Shown here one piece after another: positions 5,730 to 7,710 of a stretch of DNA of 7,710 bases (its first letter is position 1; each line of letters opens with the position of its first letter). The stretch is taken from the NCBI GenBank assembly GCA_021157815.1, contig JAGGVT010000117.1, forward strand, positions 1 to 7,710, read 5' to 3'. The translations under genes were made by a program, and so were the position numbers. The notes beneath the pieces were generated by a model. The model did no database searches, was not told where the DNA came from, and was given only the letters and a program-made list of their open reading frames with translations. Source of the stretch: a bacterium. Its GTDB lineage: Bacteria > JAJVIF01 > JAGGVT01.

Positions 5730-6521
5730 ATGAACACTACCGAACTAACATACAAAAACGTCGCGCGACAAATGAATGAACGTCTTACAATTAAGGATAA
5801 AACAGGCAATCTTGATTTAACAGGCATTTCTAATTTCGACACTTTCTCGAATGTTTACATTACTTGCTTATACCAGGATGTTTTAATGCGAGTTTCTTCG
5901 TTGAACATTCAAACAACAGGTGATAAATCTGCGCAGGATTTCATTGGTATTCATTTGGAGCACGGGGCCGATTCCATAAAACTGAATTCTACATCGCGTA
6001 TTCACACCAGGAAAACAGATGTATCTGAAATACAGGAAAGGATTCAAAATGTAATTCTTGAACATCGAGTTGCAGTTGATTTGGAAGCTGTTAATGAACA
6101 TGTCCCTGAGGTTTTGCATAACGCCAAAGTGCATCCATTTGAACAGTTCTATTTTTTACGATGTGGGTTTTCAAAAACCGAGGGATTTTTTGATATAGCA
6201 ATAGGTGATTTCGGTTATGGAATTCGTGGAACACTTAAGCAAAAGAGCGAATATTCATATTTAGCTTCAAAGCCACATATGTATTCAATTGAGAAATCCT
6301 TTATACCTAAGGTTACATCAAAAAACGAAGCACGAGGAATGGGATTATCCGAATTGCATGATTATTTTTTAGAGCAGTCAAAGGGAGTGTTATTTCTATC
6401 TTCCGGTGATGGATATTATCTTATAGAAAATGATCTTGAGAAACATTCTGTAACTTCAGGAAATTTGGAGTATAATCTTAATGGTGTTCAAATTTTATTA
6501 CGGTTTTTTTGCTCAGAATGA
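5730..6521 (+). CDS. GHKL/HATPase_c-type ATP-binding protein (anti-sigma-kinase-like)
   Basis: A 263-aa soluble protein. The C-terminal half carries the Bergerat-fold signatures in order: an N box of the form ExxxNxxxH (E127, N131, H135 in PEVLHNAKVH), a G1 box DFGYGI (160-165), and a lid plus G2 box ARGMGL (201-206, after VTSKNE). Closing strands LFLSSGDGYY and NGVQILLRF (251-259) complete it. There is no histidine phospho-acceptor domain, membrane segment or receiver. Residues 1-110 match nothing I recognise and may be a sensory or dimerisation region. It overlaps the next gene, a STAS-like protein, by ATGA, as in SpoIIAB/RsbW-type kinase and antagonist pairs. It is visibly AT-richer than the SDR gene: 21/60 and 22/60 G+C in 5761-5820 and 6181-6240, against 30/60 in 4801-4860. 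This hints at separate acquisition. The ribosome site is weak (GAGT 13 nt upstream). The fold is confident; the substrate and role are inferred. Confidence 0.82.
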   Translation: MNTTELTYKNVARQMNERLTIKDKTGNLDLTGISNFDTFSNVYITCLYQDVLMRVSSLNIQTTGDKSAQDFIGIHLEHGADSIKLNSTSRIHTRKTDVSEIQERIQNVILEHRVAVDLEAVNEHVPEVLHNAKVHPFEQFYFLRCGFSKTEGFFDIAIGDFGYGIRGTLKQKSEYSYLASKPHMYSIEKSFIPKVTSKNEARGMGLSELHDYFLEQSKGVLFLSSGDGYYLIENDLEKHSVTSGNLEYNLNGVQILLRFFCSE

Positions 6522-6946
6522 AAATGTTTAAATTATCAAATATCACAAAGAGAACAACAAGCAGGGATCATGGTTCTGATGCGGCTCTGGCGATTATTGA
6601 ACTTCTTCACAATCACATCATTGAAAAAGTGGAGGCGAGCTCTATCGATGGTGTAAATTCAGTTACCATTCATACAAACACTGATGAGCTTATGATTGAC
6701 ATTTCTGATGATTCCAGGCCATCAGCAAGTTTTCTCGATGAAATTATCTATAGGCTTGATGATAAAAATCTTCTACATCGATTTAGATTCAGAATTCATA
6801 ATGACCGTGTTTTTCAAAAACTTGAAAAGATCAGCAATGATAGAGTGATATCCATCAATATCAATTGGAATGATAAGCGAAAAACAATCAAACCATCTGA
6901 CAAGCCTTCAAAAGCCAAACACAAAATAATCCATCGCGACCTTTGA
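6518..6946 (+). CDS. STAS-like DUF4325-type protein, partner of the ATPase
   Basis: A 142-aa protein whose pattern matches the STAS-like DUF4325 family. SRDHGSDAALAIIELL (15-30) resembles the usual N-terminal SR..G..A..I motif. ELMIDISDDSRPSASFLDEIIYRL (57-80) carries the beta-strand and the hallmark SFLDE (71-75). RFRIHNDRVFQKLEKISNDR (90-109) is the following strand and helix. STAS proteins such as SpoIIAA bind an ATPase/kinase and are phosphorylated on a Ser before the corresponding helix; Ser66, Ser69 and Ser71 here are candidates by position only. The region between residues 31 and 56 is longer than I expect, and the C-terminus is a basic tail (120-142). The ATG at 6518 overlaps the ATPase stop as ATGA; an in-frame TTG at 6509 and an ATG at 6524 are alternatives. 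Family membership is a motif-level judgement. Confidence 0.7.
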   Translation: MKMFKLSNITKRTTSRDHGSDAALAIIELLHNHIIEKVEASSIDGVNSVTIHTNTDELMIDISDDSRPSASFLDEIIYRLDDKNLLHRFRFRIHNDRVFQKLEKISNDRVISININWNDKRKTIKPSDKPSKAKHKIIHRDL

Positions 6947-6958
6947 TATCACCCGCAA

Positions 6959-6988
6959 TTTCCAACCAAACCACAAATAAGGTATACT
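6959..6988 (+). promoter_or_regulatory. Candidate promoter upstream of the lipoprotein gene
   Basis: TTTCCA (6959-6964, 4/6 match) and TATACT (6983-6988, 5/6 match) are separated by 18 nt. Transcription from here would begin near 6995, directly at the hairpin and T-run of 6997-7022, which is awkward unless the hairpin acts as an attenuator. Treat as tentative. Confidence 0.3.
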
Positions 6989-6996
6989 AATAACGC

Positions 6997-7022
6997 GTTT
7001 CGCTAATTGCGAACCCTTTTTT
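6997..7022 (+). terminator. Weak intrinsic terminator after the ATPase/STAS pair
   Basis: A 5-bp stem TTCGC (6999-7003) and GCGAA (7009-7013) surrounds the loop TAATT. G6997/C7014 can pair across a bulge, and CC plus T6 (7017-7022) follows. It lies about 50 nt past the STAS-like stop, a suitable place for ending that operon. The stem is short, so efficiency is doubtful. Confidence 0.45.
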
Positions 7023-7103
7023 CGCATCTAATTATTAACGGGCGGACTCAACCACCGTCCTATGTTCTGTTATCTCAAAATCATCTGGAGAGCTCTAAAT
7101 CAA

Positions 7104-7710
7104 ATGCTCAGATACCTTCTTCGAATTCTTCCAATACTGATTATTCTTATATTAACCTCCTGCTCATCAGGCAAATCAAACCCAATCGTAGTACCATCCG
7201 ACGAACCTGCCAGCGGATATGATTTGGCGGAATCATCAGGCCTTGCTTCTGACATTAACATTCCCTTTTCTTTCAATCCCCTGGATGAAACACGAACCGC
7301 GGCCGGATCAAATATTGGTGCCATAATTGAGAATCTCAGCTACGACATAAACGCCGGATGGGCATCGTTCGACCTGAGCATCACAAATGCAGGCGCGGCG
7401 ATTTTCGACCTTTATGTGAACATCGAACAAATCAAGCCATCGGGAGACCTTCTCGTTGACGGCTCAATCACACGGCGATTGAAATATGGAATCCTTGCGC
7501 GTGGCGCGAAATCAAGCGGACATCATATTGAAATTACATTCCAACCGGGGGAAATTCCGATCCTTTCTGGATTCCTGGAGGGTAGTTCGACTCCAATGTT
7601 CCAAAACGAACGAACCCTTCTGCATACCGATAAATTTGCTGATCATGCTCACGGCTACTCGACTTTCAGCGGACGCATTATCGCTGACCAGGTTTTAGTT
7701 CGCTTTCGGG
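7104..7710 (+). CDS. Secreted lipoprotein of unknown function (3' end off window)
   Basis: An ATG at 7104 opens a frame that runs to the right edge (202 codons). Residues 1-20 form a lipoprotein signal peptide: basic start MLRYLLR, hydrophobic core, then the lipobox LTSC with Cys20 as the expected lipidation site. A Ser/Pro-rich linker (21-45) follows. From about residue 66 the mature part is beta-rich with alternating hydrophobics (SFDLSITNAG, FDLYVNIEQI, SGHHIEITFQPG). This suggests an Ig-like or beta-sandwich surface domain, but I cannot name a family. GGAG at 7087-7090 lies 13 nt before the ATG, a long but usable spacing. It is probably the first gene of its own transcript. Lipidation is well supported; function is unknown. 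Confidence 0.8.
   Translation, partial: MLRYLLRILPILIILILTSCSSGKSNPIVVPSDEPASGYDLAESSGLASDINIPFSFNPLDETRTAAGSNIGAIIENLSYDINAGWASFDLSITNAGAAIFDLYVNIEQIKPSGDLLVDGSITRRLKYGILARGAKSSGHHIEITFQPGEIPILSGFLEGSSTPMFQNERTLLHTDKFADHAHGYSTFSGRIIADQVLVRFR

Noticed and set aside
5883-6134. Minus-strand open frame of 83 codons
   Set aside because: It is antisense to the GHKL ATPase gene and shows no domain or initiation signal.
7007-7222. Plus-strand open frame of 71 codons
   Set aside because: It starts in the terminator T-run and overlaps the lipoprotein gene in another frame; the lipobox and ribosome site support the frame starting at 7104.

Overview
The window looks like a chromosomal segment from a diderm (Gram-negative-type) bacterium with moderate GC. 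The evidence is an outer-membrane polysaccharide export protein with a signal peptide, an inner-membrane chain-length determinant, and a lipoprotein with a lipobox. A DUF1844 protein plus many REP-like palindromes and short tandem repeats between genes fits an environmental, deltaproteobacterial- or candidate-phylum-like genome. I cannot assign the lineage from sequence alone.

Layout. (1) Positions 1-2479, minus strand, form a polysaccharide export operon. A Wzz-type co-polymerase (TTG start at 2479) overlaps by ATGA with a Wza/SLBB-family export protein that runs off the left edge. A recognisable promoter lies at 2522-2550. (2) Positions 2480-3063 hold no gene but contain a cluster of four alternating copies of a CCCGG-ATGCC palindrome arm and an odd palindrome. 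(3) Positions 3064-3876, minus strand, encode a degenerate HD-GYP protein that keeps HHExxDGxGYP but has lost several metal ligands. (4) Positions 4011-4391, plus strand, encode a small DUF1844 protein divergent from it. (5) Positions 4399-4602 hold an 8-bp tandem repeat followed by a roughly 110-bp inverted-repeat (MITE/REP-like) element. (6) Positions 4628-5578, plus strand, encode an extended SDR of the GDP-mannose 4,6-dehydratase / GDP-6-deoxymannose reductase group, followed directly by a second, longer 8-bp tandem array. (7) Positions 5730-6946, plus strand, hold an AT-richer two-gene unit: a GHKL-type ATPase overlapping by ATGA with a STAS-like DUF4325-type protein. (8) Position 7104 onward, plus strand, is the 5' part of a lipoprotein gene that runs off the right edge.

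Functional reading. The left operon and the SDR gene both point to surface polysaccharide: export and chain length on one side, a GDP-deoxyhexose precursor on the other. The degenerate HD-GYP protein could be a non-catalytic c-di-GMP sensor for the same theme, but that is inference from proximity. The ATPase/STAS-like pair resembles the anti-sigma kinase / anti-anti-sigma partner-switching architecture. It is the most promising poorly described system here, together with the repeat arrays that bracket the SDR gene.
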